Assembly (NCBI GenBank): GCA_947478755.1
Contig: CANJXH010000008.1
Location: 1 to 35,921, forward strand
From: Betaproteobacteria bacterium
GTDB taxonomy: Bacteria > Pseudomonadota > Gammaproteobacteria > Burkholderiales > Rhodocyclaceae
DNA: 35,921 nucleotides
Direction: 5' to 3'
In this document: positions 26,253 to 35,921 of the stretch, in pieces
Layout: each line of letters starts with the position of its first letter
Position numbering within the stretch: the first letter of the stretch is position 1
Notes under the pieces: model-generated
Database searches by the model: none
Told to the model about the DNA's origin: nothing
Seen by the model: only the letters and a program-made list of their open reading frames with translations
Position numbers and translations under genes: made by a program

Positions 26253-27536
26253 ATGAAGTTACTTGTGATTGGTTCCGGCGGACGCGAACACGCGCTGGCA
26301 TGGCGATTGGCGCAGTCGGACAAAGTGCAGAAGATATTTGTCGCACCGGGCAATGCCGGTACGGCGCGAGAAAACGGGCTGGAGAATCTGGCCCTCACCG
26401 CCATCCCCGACCTGATTGCGTTTGCCAAAAGCGAATCCATACACGCGACGGTGGTCGGCCCGGAAGCGCCGCTGGCGGCTGGTATCGTCGACGCCTTCCG
26501 CGCCGCGGGCCTGCGCATCTTCGGCCCGAGCCGGGAAGCCGCTCAGCTCGAAAGCTCGAAGGATTTTGCCAAGCGTTTCATGATCCGGCACCAGATCCCG
26601 ACCGCGAAATTCCAGACCTTCACCGACACCGCAGCCGACATCAAGGCAGCCCATGCCTATGTCGATGCCGAAGGCGCACCGATTGTGGTCAAGGCCGACG
26701 GCCTGGCCGCTGGCAAAGGGGTGGTCGTCGCTACCAGCGTCGAAGAAGCACACCGCGCCATTGACGACATGCTGTCCGGCAACAAGCTGGGCGATGCAGG
26801 TGCCCGCGTTGTGATCGAGGAATTCCTCGACGGCGAGGAAGCCAGCTTCATCGTCATGGCCGACGGCAAACACGCGCTGGCCATGGCCACCAGTCAGGAC
26901 CACAAGCGTTTGCTCGATGGTGATGCCGGTCCCAACACCGGCGGCATGGGCGCCTACTCGCCGGCGCCGGTGGTAACGCCGCAGATCCATGCCAAAGTGA
27001 TGCGCGAAGTGATCATGCCGACCATTCGCGGCATGGAAGCGGACGGCATCGTCTATACCGGTTTTCTTTATGCGGGCCTGATGATCAAACCCGACGGTAC
27101 GCTGCGCGTACTCGAATTCAATTGCCGCTTCGGCGACCCCGAAACGCAGCCGATCATGATGCGGCTGAAAAGCGATTTCACCGAGCTGATCGATGCCGGC
27201 ATCGATGGCCGCCTCGACCAGATCGATGCCGAATGGGATCGTCGCGTTGCACTGGGCGTGGTGCTGGCTGCGGCCGGCTACCCCGACAATCCGAGAAAGG
27301 GCGATGTCATCAACGGCCTCGCCTCGCACCCCGAAGACGACGTGCGTACCTTCCATGCCGGCACCTCACTGGCTGGCAGCGATGTGGTCACCACCGGTGG
27401 TCGCGTGCTGTGTGTCACCGCGCTCGGTGACACACTCAAACTGGCGCAGAACCGCGCCTACGAAGAAGTTGCGAAAACCAGTTTCGCCGGCATGCAGTAC
27501 CGTACCGACATCGGGCACCGCGCCCTGAAACGCTGA
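26253..27536 (+). CDS. purD: Phosphoribosylamine-glycine ligase
   Basis: 427 aa; [85 protein letters not shown]. Confidence 0.98.
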   Translation: MKLLVIGSGGREHALAWRLAQSDKVQKIFVAPGNAGTARENGLENLALTAIPDLIAFAKSESIHATVVGPEAPLAAGIVDAFRAAGLRIFGPSREAAQLESSKDFAKRFMIRHQIPTAKFQTFTDTAADIKAAHAYVDAEGAPIVVKADGLAAGKGVVVATSVEEAHRAIDDMLSGNKLGDAGARVVIEEFLDGEEASFIVMADGKHALAMATSQDHKRLLDGDAGPNTGGMGAYSPAPVVTPQIHAKVMREVIMPTIRGMEADGIVYTGFLYAGLMIKPDGTLRVLEFNCRFGDPETQPIMMRLKSDFTELIDAGIDGRLDQIDAEWDRRVALGVVLAAAGYPDNPRKGDVINGLASHPEDDVRTFHAGTSLAGSDVVTTGGRVLCVTALGDTLKLAQNRAYEEVAKTSFAGMQYRTDIGHRALKR

Positions 27537-27542
27537 GGCGAC

Positions 27543-28430
27543 ATGGATACCGGGCAGATCAGGCAATACTTTTCCGGATTGCAGGGCACGATTGTTTCCG
27601 CGCTGGAAACATTTGACGGAAAGAAATTCACCCGTGACGAATGGGGCCGCGGAACCTCGATATTGATTGAAGAAGGCAACTTCTTTGAACGCGGCGGCGT
27701 CAATTTCTCCCACGTCACCGGCGAGAGCATGCCGGCATCGGCCACCGCACACCGGCCGGAGCTGGCTGGCCGGCGCTGGGAGGCGATGGGCGTCTCGCTG
27801 GTGCTGCACCCGCGCAACCCGTATTGCCCGACCTCGCACATGAACGTGCGCTTTTTTGTCGCGCAACCCTCAAGGCAGGAACAGCAGGCGGTGTGGTGGT
27901 TTGGCGGCGGCATGGACCTGACCCCCTACTACGGCTTTGACGAAGATGCGCAGCACTTCCACCGCAGCTGTCGTGATGCGCTGTCGGCCTTCGGTGTTGA
28001 TCGCTACCCACGCTACAAGAAGTGGTGCGACGAGTACTTCTTCCTCAAGCACCGCAACGAACCCCGAGGCATCGGTGGCATCTTCTTTGACGACCTCAAC
28101 GATGGCGGCTTTGATCACTGCTTCGGCCTGACGCGTTCGGTCGGCGATCACTTCGTTGATGCCTACCTGCCGATACTGGAACGTCGCAAGGACATGGCCT
28201 ACGGTGAACGCGAGCGCGACTTCCAGGCCTACCGCCGTGGCCGCTACGTCGAGTTCAACCTGGTGTGGGATCGCGGCACGCTGTTCGGGCTGCAATCCGG
28301 CGGCCGCACCGAATCCATCCTCATGTCCTTGCCGCCGATCGTGAAGTGGCGCTACGACTGGCATCCTGCACCGGGCAGCGCCGAAGAAAAGCTTTATACC
28401 GACTACCTCAAGCCACGAGACTGGGCCTGA
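27543..28430 (+). CDS. hemF: Oxygen-dependent coproporphyrinogen-III oxidase
   Basis: 295 aa; [75 protein letters not shown]. Confidence 0.98.
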   Translation: MDTGQIRQYFSGLQGTIVSALETFDGKKFTRDEWGRGTSILIEEGNFFERGGVNFSHVTGESMPASATAHRPELAGRRWEAMGVSLVLHPRNPYCPTSHMNVRFFVAQPSRQEQQAVWWFGGGMDLTPYYGFDEDAQHFHRSCRDALSAFGVDRYPRYKKWCDEYFFLKHRNEPRGIGGIFFDDLNDGGFDHCFGLTRSVGDHFVDAYLPILERRKDMAYGERERDFQAYRRGRYVEFNLVWDRGTLFGLQSGGRTESILMSLPPIVKWRYDWHPAPGSAEEKLYTDYLKPRDWA

Positions 28431-28435
28431 TCGGC

Positions 28436-29620
28436 TCAGCCCTGCGGAAACTCGCCGGCAGCGGCGCGGTAGTGAATGTTGGCCCGGTCGACATGGCCCA
28501 GGCTGTCCTGCAAGGCCGCCAGTTCGAGATGCACCCAGCGCGACGGCAGCACCGACAGCGAAGCCTCGAGATAGCTTTGTGCCTTGCCCCATAGCTGCTG
28601 GCGGCGGCAGAGACGGCCCAGCGTCAGCAGCAGCTTGTGGTCGCGCGGATGCGCGGGCAGCCAGCGCTCGGCATGGGCGATGCGACCCAGCGTGTCGTGC
28701 GTGCAGTCGCCGTAAGCGGCGGCGAGATAGGAATCCCACTGGATGTCGAGCGCGTCCTCGATCAGGCGCACCGCCTCCTCATGCTTGCCTGCCGAACTCA
28801 ACATGGGCACAACCCGCAGCACCAGCCTCGGTTCGAGACGGTCGACCTCCGGCAGCTTGTTCACAAAACGCAGCAACGCAGCACCGCCATCGCCCAGTGT
28901 CTGCAGCTGGCTGATGATTTCGCGTTGGGCGCGCTGGCGCAACGGTGCTGCCTGTGCCGGCGTCATGGCGTGATGTTTTTCCAGTTGTCGCAGTACGCGC
29001 TCGACGTCCTGCCATTGGCCCATGCCCTGATGGACGCGCAGCGCCAGTCGTTGCGCAGCCACGTGCAGGCCGCCCTTGCGCGTGAATTGATCGAGCAGTT
29101 CACGCGCGCTGGCAAAGTCGCGCTTGTCGGTGGCGATGCCGGCCTCGACCATCAGGCGCGCGCCCGACAGGCCCTTGTCGCTTTGTCGTGCCCGGTCGCG
29201 CCACAGCAGCTCGCGCGCTTCATCACGCATGCGGTGGGCTGCGCTCTGCGCCAGCAGTGACGCCAGCAGCGGCGCATGGTCGGCGTTGTACGACGCTTCG
29301 GCGCGGCGCAGGGCGTGGCTGTAGCGGCCTTCCATGAACAGGTCGACACCATCACGCAAGGCGGCATCCGCCTTTTCATGCGCGTGGCGTGCGCGGAACT
29401 CGCGCACCGACACCGGCAGCGCGATCAGGGCGGTGATGGCACGCACCACGAAATACAGCGCGAAGAAACCGACCATTGCCAGCACCAGCAGCAGATTCAG
29501 CGACAACTCAACGCGCCATGGCGGCAAGGCCACCAGTACATAGCCATCGTTGTGCAGGGCCGCCACGGCGAGGCCCGCAGCCAATGCCGCCAACGCCAGC
29601 AGCCAGATCAGGATGCGCAT
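28436..29620 (-). CDS. hemY: HemY family protein (TPR-containing, heme biosynthesis locus)
   Basis: 394 aa; two N-terminal TM segments, then TPR-like region; last gene of hemCDXY. Confidence 0.88.
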   Translation of the reverse strand: MRILIWLLALAALAAGLAVAALHNDGYVLVALPPWRVELSLNLLLVLAMVGFFALYFVVRAITALIALPVSVREFRARHAHEKADAALRDGVDLFMEGRYSHALRRAEASYNADHAPLLASLLAQSAAHRMRDEARELLWRDRARQSDKGLSGARLMVEAGIATDKRDFASARELLDQFTRKGGLHVAAQRLALRVHQGMGQWQDVERVLRQLEKHHAMTPAQAAPLRQRAQREIISQLQTLGDGGAALLRFVNKLPEVDRLEPRLVLRVVPMLSSAGKHEEAVRLIEDALDIQWDSYLAAAYGDCTHDTLGRIAHAERWLPAHPRDHKLLLTLGRLCRRQQLWGKAQSYLEASLSVLPSRWVHLELAALQDSLGHVDRANIHYRAAAGEFPQG

Positions 29621-29626
29621 TCGCTG

Positions 29627-30706
29627 TTACTTTCTGCCGAGCTTGAAGTTGCGCACCGCCGCCAGCGTCTCGTTCAGCGAGGGTGCCTGTTGCACGATGT
29701 CCAGTGTCGAATAGGACTTCGCTGTGGCCAGCGCAGTTTGCACCGGGCGCGACTGCGTGTCGAAATAGCGATCCAGCCACTCCGCCGTCTGCCGCATGTC
29801 TTCACGGAAACTGCGGCCATCGCGGGCCAGCAATGCCAGGCGCGCATTGACCAGGCGCAGCTTGATGTTCTCGCGCACGAAGTAGGCCTGGTTCGGTGGC
29901 AGCAGGCCGGGGTCGCTGTGCTCGATGCGTTCAATGCGGATCAGCTGGTGAATGTCGATCCACCATTCATCCAGCAATGCCTGCCACCATGAGGGCTGCG
30001 CTGCCGCAACGGCCTTGCCATCCGCCTTTTTGCCCGGCTTGCCCTTGTCGGCCTTCTCCACCTTGTCTGCCCTCTCCGGCTTTGGGTGCTGCTCATACGC
30101 CATGGGGAAGCTGTCGACCTGCGCGACGATGCTTTCAATTTTCACCGCCATGCCCGAGATGTCGGCCACCGGCATCGCCGTGAGGTTGGCGATGTCGCGC
30201 GCAATCAGCTTGCGTAACGGCAGGAATTGCGGCTGCGCGGTCTTGGCCAGGCGCGCATCGGCGCCATTGAGGGCAATCAGCGCGACTTCGATATTGCCCG
30301 CCAGTTGCAGCTGTTGCGCCGCAATCGAGATGGACTGCTCCACCTCGGCCAGCAGGCGTTCGTCACGCGTGCGCGACAATTCCTGATACATCGACTCCAG
30401 CGCCAGCTGCTGGCTCTGCCCGGCGGCGAAATCGGACTCCAGCGACGCCAGCCGCGCCTGCAATGACTGCGCCAGCGCCTGGTTCTGCTTTGCCAGCGCC
30501 ACGGCCGACTTCACCTGCAAGTCGTTTTCGACCAGCCGCTTGGCAAAATCCTGACGCAGGTCTTCCACGCGAGAACGGCCGTCGAGCCACTGCCAGAAAA
30601 ACAGCGCGGCGACCGCGACGCCTGCCAGCAGCAGCAGCGTGCGCCAGCGCGATGCGGGCGCGGGCAGAACAGGCGGCGGTGTGACGGAAATGTTTTCGTT
30701 ATTCAT
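29627..30706 (-). CDS. hemX: HemX-like protein (uroporphyrinogen-III C-methyltransferase-like domain, DUF513)
   Basis: 359 aa; N-terminal TM, coiled coil, WWQALLDEWWIDIHQLIRIERIEHSDPGLLPPNQAYFVRENIKLRLVNARLALLARD. Confidence 0.9.
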   Translation of the reverse strand: MNNENISVTPPPVLPAPASRWRTLLLLAGVAVAALFFWQWLDGRSRVEDLRQDFAKRLVENDLQVKSAVALAKQNQALAQSLQARLASLESDFAAGQSQQLALESMYQELSRTRDERLLAEVEQSISIAAQQLQLAGNIEVALIALNGADARLAKTAQPQFLPLRKLIARDIANLTAMPVADISGMAVKIESIVAQVDSFPMAYEQHPKPERADKVEKADKGKPGKKADGKAVAAAQPSWWQALLDEWWIDIHQLIRIERIEHSDPGLLPPNQAYFVRENIKLRLVNARLALLARDGRSFREDMRQTAEWLDRYFDTQSRPVQTALATAKSYSTLDIVQQAPSLNETLAAVRNFKLGRK

Positions 30707-31475
30707 GGTGAGTGAAGTAGTTTAGCAAGCCGGCAACCAGACCATCGTCGCCCGGGCCTGTCGTATGGATGACGGCCAGGCCGAGCATGCTGGCCTGTAC
30801 CGCAATGCGATGGTGCGGCACGAACAGCGGCGTCTTGCGCAGCCAGGCCTGGCCCAGCTTGCCGACCATATCGAACAGGTTGCGCATGCCTTCGCTGCTG
30901 GTCACGGTGATGGCGTCCAGCGTGCGGTTTTCCCAGTGCTTCAGCAGTACCGCGCCGTCGATCGGCGGCATGCCGCGACGATAGCTGGCAATCTGCACCA
31001 CCTCGGCACCGCGCTCGCGCAGTGTGTCGCCCAGCAGTTCGCGCCCGCCATCGCCACGAAAGATGACGATGCGCTTGCCGGCAACATCCTGCAATTCCGG
31101 CAACTCCAGCAGGGCTTCGGAATCAAAGCGGCCAGCCGGCACCAGCACATTGTCGATACCATGCCGTGCCAGTGCCTGCTCGCTGCTGACACCCACCGTG
31201 GCCGCGCGCAGTCCGGGTGGCCAGCCACGATGCCGCAGCACCTGCTCCAGCGACTTGAAGACGGCATTGGGGCTGATGAAAATCGCGATCTGGAAATCGT
31301 CCAGCTGCAGGGCAATGTCGTGCAGCGGCCTGAGGTCATCAAGATCGAGGATGCTGAGCACGGGAAACAGGATCGGATGCGCGCCGAGATCCACCAGCGC
31401 CTCGGCCAGATGCGTTGCCTGCCCGGCGGGCCGCGTGATCACCACATGCCGACCCGCCAGCGGCTGCGATGTCAT
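30699..31475 (-). CDS. hemD: Uroporphyrinogen-III synthase
   Basis: 258 aa; VVITRPAGQATHLAEALVDLGAHPILFPVLSI, ISPNAVFKSLE, VTSSEGMRNLFDMVG; between hemC and hemX. Confidence 0.93.
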   Translation of the reverse strand: MTSQPLAGRHVVITRPAGQATHLAEALVDLGAHPILFPVLSILDLDDLRPLHDIALQLDDFQIAIFISPNAVFKSLEQVLRHRGWPPGLRAATVGVSSEQALARHGIDNVLVPAGRFDSEALLELPELQDVAGKRIVIFRGDGGRELLGDTLRERGAEVVQIASYRRGMPPIDGAVLLKHWENRTLDAITVTSSEGMRNLFDMVGKLGQAWLRKTPLFVPHHRIAVQASMLGLAVIHTTGPGDDGLVAGLLNYFTHHE

Positions 31476-31478
31476 TGC

Positions 31479-32411
31479 CTACAGCGCCAGCGCCGACAAT
31501 ATCTCGTCGGCACCATCGGCGCGCAGCATCTGCGCGACATCGAGGCCCAGTGCTTCGGCCGCATCCATTGCCCCCTTGCGCTCGGCGCGGGCGACCTGCG
31601 TGCCATCGGGCCGGGCGACAAAACCACGCAGCCACAACTGCCCCTCCTGCTGCACGGCATAGGCGCCCAGCGGCACCTCGCAGCTGCCAGCCAATGCGCG
31701 CGACACCGCCCGCTCGGCGCGAACGCAGGCCGAGGTGATGGCGTCATTCAGCGGTGCCATCCACTGCGCGACGTCGGGCCGCGAAGCCAGCGCCTCAATG
31801 CCCAGCGCGCCCTGCCCCGCGGCCGGCAGCGAGAACTCGGCTGGCAGCACGGCGCGAATGCGATCAGCAAGACCCAGCCGCGTGAGGCCCGCTGCGGCGA
31901 GGATGATGGCGTCGTACTCACCGCTGTCGAGTTTGCGCAAGCGCGTATCGAGGTTGCCGCGCAGACTGGTCACCGCGAGATGCGGAAAGTTGGCGTGCAG
32001 CTGCGATTCGCGGCGCAGGCTTGAGGTGCCGACCACGGCACCTGGCGGCATGTCATCAAGCGAGGCATAGCGGCTGGAGACAAAGGCATCGAGCGGCGTC
32101 TCGCGCGGGCCGATGGCGACCAGCGCAAAGTCATCGCCGAGGTTCATCGGCACATCCTTCATCGAATGCACGGCGATATGCGCGCTGCCATTGAGCAGCG
32201 CGTTTTCAAGCTCCTTGACGAACAGTCCCTTGCCACCGACCTTGGCCAACGGTCGATCCAGTATCTGGTCGCCCCGCGTCGTCATGCCCAGCAGCTCGAC
32301 ACTGCATTGGGGATAGAGGCCGCGCAACAGGTCGCGCACATGCTCGGCCTGCCACAGGGCAAGGCGCGATTCGCGCGTGGCAATGACGATACGTTCGGGA
32401 GCAGAAGTCAC
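31479..32411 (-). CDS. hemC: Porphobilinogen deaminase (hydroxymethylbilane synthase)
   Basis: GTG start at 32411: (M)[24 protein letters not shown]...[72 protein letters not shown]. Confidence 0.97.
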   Translation of the reverse strand: MTSAPERIVIATRESRLALWQAEHVRDLLRGLYPQCSVELLGMTTRGDQILDRPLAKVGGKGLFVKELENALLNGSAHIAVHSMKDVPMNLGDDFALVAIGPRETPLDAFVSSRYASLDDMPPGAVVGTSSLRRESQLHANFPHLAVTSLRGNLDTRLRKLDSGEYDAIILAAAGLTRLGLADRIRAVLPAEFSLPAAGQGALGIEALASRPDVAQWMAPLNDAITSACVRAERAVSRALAGSCEVPLGAYAVQQEGQLWLRGFVARPDGTQVARAERKGAMDAAEALGLDVAQMLRADGADEILSALAL

Positions 32412-32537
32412 GATATTGGAGCGAGCCGGAAAGAGGGAAAAACCACCGAAAAATGCCAGCGCAGCAAGTGCAAAGCGCAGTCGAAAAGCCGCGCCGATTC
32501 TAGCAGTACCGGTCTGCACGGCACCGGGAAGCCGGGC

Positions 32538-33259
32538 TTACTGGTAGGTCTGCCCGTTGTATTTCAACCAACCCGCCTCATGCCGACCGGAAGGGTCGTG
32601 ATGCGTCCAATGCACCACCCCGCCCTTCTCGCTCCACTCGTACTCTCCATGGAACGCCACTTCATGCCCCGCCCGCAAACCCTCCAGGCGCGGAACAATT
32701 CGGCCAGCTCTTCGAGCGCCTTCTCGGCCCGGCGCGGATCACTGCGGATGATGCCGAGGATGCCATTCAGGCTGTTGAACAGGAAGTGGGGGCGAATGCG
32801 GGCCGAAAGCGCCATCAGTCTCGCCTCGGCCAGTGCGGGCGAACGTGCTTGTTGCCTGAGGTGCAGCCAGCTGCCGATCAAGGCCGTTGCCACGCCCGCC
32901 CAGAGCAGCTCGCGCAAAAGCGATGGGGTGATGGCGCTGCCTTGCGCGAAGGCGAGGTGCAGCCCCGCCACGACGAGCTGTGTCGTGACAAAAATCACCG
33001 CCCAGGCGCTAAATAGCGGGATCCCGGCCAAATAGGGTGCCGCGGCCGGGATAATGAGCAATATGACAATTGCAGCCCCGTCGAGCATTGGCAGCAAGGT
33101 GAGGAACGCCGGCATCCAGCGGGCGGGGTCGGGCTCGAAAATCAGCACCGTCAAAAGGCCCAGCACGTTGGCCGCGAGGAAAATGTGCAGCACAGTCGCC
33201 GGATTGCGGAAGTCGGGCAAGCCGGTCGGTGAGAGGTTTTGCCGTATACTTGAATCCAT
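32538..33259 (-). pseudogene. Chimeric remnant: 5' ~190 codons of a FimS/AlgZ-type sensor histidine kinase joined out of frame to the 3' ~50 codons of a DUF3465 protein
   Basis: Kinase frame (33259 downward): membrane region then LMALSARIRPHFLFNSLNGILGIIRSDPRRAEKALEELAELFRA, then non-homologous tail to stop at 32564. Other frame (stop at 32538): PRLEGLRAGHEVAFHGEYEWSEKGGVVHWTHHDPSGRHEAGWLKYNGQTYQ*, a typical DUF3465 C-terminus. Confidence 0.8.
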
Positions 33260-33315
33260 CTTAGCTAATTAGCCGATCTTGTTGAATTGACTTGTAAATT
33301 CGCGGCGATTTCATT

Positions 33316-34713
33316 ATGACAGAACAACAGAACAACAACGCTGGCGGCAAGGCCTGGTCGGGACGGTTTTCGGAACCGGTGTCGGACCTGGTCAAGCGCT
33401 ACACGGCGTCGGTGTACTTTGACAAACGGCTGGCGCTGCACGACATCCGCGGTTCGCTGGCACACGCCCGCATGCTGGCAAAACAACAGATCATCAACGC
33501 TCAGGATCTGGCCGACATCGAACGCGGCATGACGCAGATTGAAGCTGAAATCACCGCTGGCACCTTTGCCTGGAACCTCGACGACGAAGACGTGCACCTC
33601 AACATCGAGAAGCGCCTGACGGCGCTGGTGGGCGATGCCGGCAAGCGGCTGCACACCGGACGCTCGCGCAACGACCAGGTGGCGACGGACATCCGCTTGT
33701 GGTTGCGCGATGCCATCACGGATATTGACGCACTGCTGCGCAACTACATTCTTGCGTTGCTTGATCTCGCCGAGCAGCATGCGGCGACGCCGATGCCCGG
33801 CTTTACGCATCTGCAGGTAGCGCAACCGGTCACCTTCGGCCACCATTTGCTGGCCTATGTCGAAATGGCGAAGCGTGACCGGGAACGGATGGCCGATTGC
33901 CGCAAGCGGGTGAGCCGCCTGCCCTTGGGCAGCGCTGCGCTGGCGGGCACCACATTCCCGATTGATCGCGCCTATGTCGCACAGCAGCTGGAGTTTGAAG
34001 CGGTGTGCGAGAACTCGCTGGATGCGGTATCCGATCGCGACTTTGCCATTGAGTTCAGCGCCGCTGCGGCGCTGGTGATGGTGCATGTGTCGCGCTTTTC
34101 GGAAGAACTGATTTCATGGATGAGCCCGCGCATCGGCTTCATCGACATTGCGGACCGCTTCTGCACCGGCTCGTCGATCATGCCGCAGAAGAAGAACCCG
34201 GATGTGCCAGAACTGGCACGGGGCAAGAGCGGCCGCGTGTTCGGCAACCTGATGGGACTGTTGACCCTGATGAAAGGCCAGCCGCTGGCCTACAACAAGG
34301 ACAATCAGGAAGACAAGGAGCCCTTGTTCGATACCGTCGATACGCTGACCGATACCTTGCGCATTTTTGCCGACATGGCGACGGGCATTACGGTGAAGCC
34401 GGAGGCCATGGCATCGGCACTCAAGCAGGGGTTCGCGACGGCGACCGATCTGGCCGACTATCTGGTGAAAAAGGGACTGCCTTTCCGCGATGCGCATGAA
34501 GCCGTGGCGCTTGCCGTGCGCAGCGCCGAGAAGAAGGGCTGCGACCTGGCCAACCTGTCGTTGCAGGACCTGCAGACATTCTCACCCCTGATCGACAAGG
34601 ATGTCTTTGCCGTGCTGACGGTAGAGGGCTCGCTGGCGGCGCGCAACCACATTGGTGGCACGGCCCCGGCACAGGTTCGCGCAGCAATACAGCGCGCTCG
34701 CGCCTCGCTGTAG
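33316..34713 (+). CDS. argH: Argininosuccinate lyase
   Basis: 465 aa; [68 protein letters not shown]. Confidence 0.98.
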   Translation: MTEQQNNNAGGKAWSGRFSEPVSDLVKRYTASVYFDKRLALHDIRGSLAHARMLAKQQIINAQDLADIERGMTQIEAEITAGTFAWNLDDEDVHLNIEKRLTALVGDAGKRLHTGRSRNDQVATDIRLWLRDAITDIDALLRNYILALLDLAEQHAATPMPGFTHLQVAQPVTFGHHLLAYVEMAKRDRERMADCRKRVSRLPLGSAALAGTTFPIDRAYVAQQLEFEAVCENSLDAVSDRDFAIEFSAAAALVMVHVSRFSEELISWMSPRIGFIDIADRFCTGSSIMPQKKNPDVPELARGKSGRVFGNLMGLLTLMKGQPLAYNKDNQEDKEPLFDTVDTLTDTLRIFADMATGITVKPEAMASALKQGFATATDLADYLVKKGLPFRDAHEAVALAVRSAEKKGCDLANLSLQDLQTFSPLIDKDVFAVLTVEGSLAARNHIGGTAPAQVRAAIQRARASL

Positions 34714-34726
34714 GCCGGGAGAGAAA

Positions 34727-35921
34727 ATGGCAATGGACAGAATCGGCAAATACGACATCAAGCAAAAGCTCGGCGAGGGCGCAACCTCGACCGTGTATCT
34801 TGGCCATGACTCTTTTGCCGGACGCGATGTGGCGGTCAAGGTGATCTTCCCCGAGGTGCTGAAGGACCGCGAGAAAGGCCGTCTCTACCGGCATCTGCTG
34901 GTCAATGAGGCTTCACTCGCCGGCAAGCTGCTGCACCCGCATATCGTGCAGATCTTCGATGCGGTGATCGACGATGACCAGAGCTACATCGTGATGGAGT
35001 ACGTGCCGGGCGGTACGCTGGAGCAGTTCTGTTCACCGCGCAACCTGTTGCCGATCAATCGCATGGTGGAAATGATCTTCAAGTGCACGCGCGCGCTTGA
35101 ATACGCAAACCGGCTTGGCATCACCCATCGCGACATCAAGCCGGCGAACATCCTGCTGGCGAAGCAGGGCAATACCGGCGACATCAAGATTTCCGACTTC
35201 GGCGCAGCCCTGATGGCGGGCAGTGACCAGACGCAGACGCAGGTGTCGGGCGTTGGTTCGCCGGCCTACATGTCGCCGCAGCAGGTGCGTGACCTGCCGC
35301 TCAATCACCAGACCGACATCTACTCTCTCGGTGTCGTGATGTACCAGCTGCTGACAGGTCGCCTGCCTTTCACGGCGACCAACAACTTCAGCATGATCTA
35401 TCAGATCACCAACCACGACCCGCTGCCGCCGTCGACCTTCCGCACCGAGATCCCTGCAGGACTCGACGCCATCGTGGCACGCGCCATGCAGAAGGAAGTG
35501 GAGGCGCGCTACGCGACATGGGAGGAGTTCTCTCACGATCTGGCGCAGTCATTCCGCAACAAGCAGTTGTCGGCGCATGTTCAGGAAGTACCGGACAGCC
35601 AGAAGTTCGAGACGCTGCGCGGGCTGCCCTTCTTCTCGGAATTCAGCGATGTGCAGATATGGGAAGTGGTGCGCTTCTCGACTTGGGACGATGCCGCCGC
35701 CGGCACGGTGGTGATGAAGGACGGCGAGGCCGGTGACTATTTTTGTTTCCTCGCCGAGGGCGAACTGCGCGTCAACAAGAAAGGTCACCTGCTTGGCGTG
35801 CTGACGCCCGGCGACTGCCTGGGCGAGATGGCGGTGATCAATCGCAACAGCAGCGTCCGCGGTGCCGACGTCGTTGCGCAGACGCAATCACGCCTGGTGA
35901 CCATTCGTGCAGATGCGCTGC
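34727..35921 (+). CDS. Serine/threonine protein kinase with C-terminal cyclic-nucleotide-binding-like domain (3' truncated by window edge)
   Basis: My translation from ATG 34727 (absent from the closed-ORF track): MAMDRIGKYDIKQKLGEGATSTVYLGHDSFAGRDVAVKVIF...GITHRDIKPANILL...KISDFGAALM...GSPAYMSPQQV...DIYSLGVVMYQLLTGRLPF; then LPFFSEFSDVQIWEVVRFSTWDDAAAGTVVMKDGEAGDYFCFLAEGELRVNKKGHLLGVLTPGDCLGEMAVINRNSSVRGADVVAQTQSRLVTI. Confidence 0.93.
   Translation, partial: MAMDRIGKYDIKQKLGEGATSTVYLGHDSFAGRDVAVKVIFPEVLKDREKGRLYRHLLVNEASLAGKLLHPHIVQIFDAVIDDDQSYIVMEYVPGGTLEQFCSPRNLLPINRMVEMIFKCTRALEYANRLGITHRDIKPANILLAKQGNTGDIKISDFGAALMAGSDQTQTQVSGVGSPAYMSPQQVRDLPLNHQTDIYSLGVVMYQLLTGRLPFTATNNFSMIYQITNHDPLPPSTFRTEIPAGLDAIVARAMQKEVEARYATWEEFSHDLAQSFRNKQLSAHVQEVPDSQKFETLRGLPFFSEFSDVQIWEVVRFSTWDDAAAGTVVMKDGEAGDYFCFLAEGELRVNKKGHLLGVLTPGDCLGEMAVINRNSSVRGADVVAQTQSRLVTIRADAL

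Noticed and set aside
30765-32024. 419-aa plus-strand ORF antisense to hemD/hemC
   Set aside because: Composition-driven antisense ORF (Q/H/R-rich translation); the sense strand has unambiguous hemD and hemC.
1-35921. tRNA/rRNA genes, CRISPR arrays, transposases, phage or toxin-antitoxin modules
   Set aside because: No cloverleaf-like tRNA segments, regularly spaced repeats, or mobile-element protein motifs noticed; nearly all sequence is accounted for by chromosomal housekeeping genes.

Overview
This 35.9 kb high-GC window looks like a betaproteobacterial chromosome segment (my guess is a Rhodocyclales-like lineage, from gene content and order). It is densely packed and mostly housekeeping. 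In order it carries: pgk (3' end), pyk, fba, purC, prlC, a small lipoprotein, a membrane protein of unknown function, a DNA-deoxyinosine glycosylase-like UDG, Tim44-like protein(-), terC(-), htpX(-), an nhaR-like LysR gene, xth, a phosphotransferase(-), ksgA(-), pdxA(-), surA(-), lptD(-), amgK, murU, pepP, ubiH, dusB, fis, purH, purD, hemF, hemY(-), hemX(-), hemD(-), hemC(-), a chimeric algZ/DUF3465 remnant(-), argH, and a Ser/Thr kinase with a C-terminal cyclic-nucleotide-binding domain that runs off the end. I saw no rRNA, tRNA, CRISPR array, transposase or phage genes. The most unusual locus is 32538-33259. There a FimS/AlgZ-type histidine kinase keeps its membrane region and His-box, then breaks at a short CCGCGCCTGG-like segment. 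It is joined out of frame to the last ~50 codons of what reads as a DUF3465 protein. The response regulator (algR) expected between algZ and hemC is missing. A second notable structure is a 'CCACAGAG/GACACAGAG' imperfect inverted repeat between pdxA and ksgA. It supplies the pdxA stop codon and abuts the ksgA ribosome-binding site. I found no clear evidence of a completely new multi-gene system.
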